Of a DNA stretch of 64,000 nucleotides, positions 62,641-64,000 are shown piece after piece. The position numbers were made by a program, and so were the translations under genes. The notes beneath the pieces were generated by a model that ran no database searches, was not told where the DNA came from, and saw nothing but the letters and a program-made list of their open reading frames with translations. Source of the stretch: Marthasterias glacialis (Eukaryota > Echinodermata > Asteroidea > Forcipulatida > Asteriidae); the NCBI GenBank assembly GCA_911728455.2, contig OU452230.1:7982512-8046511 (forward strand). Reading direction: 5' to 3'. Position 1 is the stretch's first letter, and each line of letters starts with the position of its first letter.

Positions 62641-63158
62641 AATAGAAGAAGGAGAATTGGCAATTAGTGTCCTTGTCTACAAGATGCTTAAATGAAACAA
62701 CGAATGACAAAGAACCGTTTGCAACATAACAAACGTCAATCGAGAGTGCCATTGATAAGTAACTCTGTAAAATATTAACTGAAAAACAGATGGTTTGGAA
62801 TGTAAGCCCCCAATCATCATCCTATACATTCGTTGCTAGCCATTGGGCGCACTCATTCCTAACATGTTTATTTACATTGTCATTTGTTGGTTTCCTTATT
62901 GGACAAGCAATCGATCATTTTGGCAGAGTAATATCAATGTATAATTAAGCTGCTCTCACAGCCTAATTAATTGACTGCATTTCTGAAGGACAAGACGGTT
63001 ATAGGTACAGCACTTAAATCAATTGCCACTGACTTTTTTGGGTCATATCGATGTCGCTTGATTGATCTGTTGTGTGTTTACTGTACATTGATGTACTCTA
63101 GATTAATATAAATTTTGATCCTGTGATATTAGGCTGTTATGCATGAAACAAAAAATAG

Positions 63159-63550
63159 CAGGGCTCGAATTTTACACTGGACCTCAGGCCCGGGGCCAGT
63201 GATTTAAGACTCGGGCCAGTAAACTCAAGACTGGACAAGTCCGTCGGTCTTGTGTTTCTCAGTTGAATAAAAATACCTGACTGTGTAATATCTTTAACAA
63301 AAAGAAACATGAGAAATGATGTTCAAAATGTTGACTTTGAATCTGATCAATATCTTTCAATTCTGTTGAGTATCAAAATAAACTAACCCACAAGTGCTTG
63401 TTCAAATTAAAAACAGTTTCCATTTGAAACTTTGTAGAAAGTTCTTTCTCATTAAGATTCTGGTCTTGTAAAATAGATTCTGGTCTGGTAAACAGTTTTA
63501 AGCTACAAGCCCTGCGGTCTTGTGGAATTTTACCCCAAATTCGAGCCCTG
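63159..63550. mobile_element. 392-bp non-autonomous hAT-like element
   Basis: The ends are cagggctcgaatttt and, reversed, cagggctcgaattt, the typical CAGGG start of hAT termini. AATAG is present directly outside both ends; a full 8-bp duplication is not visible. Interior repeats of ggtcttg/ctggtct. No transposase. Confidence 0.75.
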
Positions 63551-64000
63551 AATAGCCTCTATGGTGTCAGCATTTCCAAGCAGGGACGAATGTGCTCCAC
63601 AGGCAAAATTCCGTGTTTGGAAAAAATCACCATTTTGCATACTGCTTTTTCTGAGACTGCTCACTGTTTTCTCTTTTTCAAATTTAACACCAAAATGTTA
63701 CAAATTCAATTTTCTTGATTGATTGATTTGAAACATAAAAAAGACAATGGCATTCTTGATGTTTGTATGAATTTCTTTCTGCACTTTGTCCTATAGCCTT
63801 ACAGAATCCCCAGGCCTCACCCTGTTCATACAATGTACTGTACATGAGTTATTACAGCGCTCTGATGTGTGCATGTACGTCAAATTTGTTGGTTTCATTC
63901 TTGGGGCTTGTTGGTCACGTCCCTTGTCTGTCCCATCAGTTTGTTGTTTTTGTTTGTCTTTTAACTGTCAGACTATAATTACCCTTAGCTTGATAGTGTA
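63551..64000. other. Intergenic sequence to window end
   Basis: No coding exon or repeat family recognised. Confidence 0.4.

Overview
The window is non-coding-rich animal nuclear DNA. One multi-exon gene with GT-AG introns fills the first quarter. The remainder is a dense mixture of MITEs, tRNA-derived SINEs, LINE remnants, satellites and microsatellites. The protein is an unmistakable ZFR orthologue. Together with the repeat style (GGGCCCAATTTCAT-type and TTAA-type MITEs, Leu/Ser-tRNA-headed SINEs), it suggests a marine invertebrate deuterostome, most likely an echinoderm such as a sea star. The clade assignment is inference and was not tested by any search.

Region 1 (1-15849, + strand): fifteen exons encode the C-terminal 709 residues of ZFR (zinc finger RNA-binding protein). 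They cover the end of zinc finger 1, complete U1/JAZ-type zinc fingers 2 and 3, a charged linker, and the whole DZF domain, with the stop at 15847-15849. All exon phases join without a frame break. The 5' exons lie outside the window. The introns carry at least seven MITEs, a SINE, a decayed LINE and several minisatellites. The intron after 12364 contains decayed tandem copies of the exon end plus its own 5' splice site.

Region 2 (15850-about 19500): 3' UTR and downstream DNA of ZFR, with six copies of a 15-nt palindromic motif and two candidate polyadenylation signals.

Region 3 (20395-28330): transposon-dominated. It holds a 930-bp near-perfect fold-back element with a 9-bp target duplication, a hairpin minisatellite of about 67-72 bp, a duplicated AT-rich block, and a LINE that keeps ORF1 and most of an endonuclease domain but has lost its reverse transcriptase.

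Region 4 (29340-41200): a reverse-transcriptase pseudogene of Rex1/CR1 type (- strand) inside a satellite of about 107 bp, two abutting TTAA-type MITEs, palindromes, a 164-bp tandem array, and a convincing but unidentified terminal coding exon on the - strand (37073-37233).

Region 5 (41200-64000): mostly intergenic or long-intron DNA with SINEs, a satellite of about 155-205 bp (54880-56400), a hAT-like element (63159-63550) and a few isolated candidate exons. No complete gene is visible here. The - strand exon candidates at 59351-59428 and 37073-37233 could belong to one large gene or to separate genes; the sequence alone does not decide.
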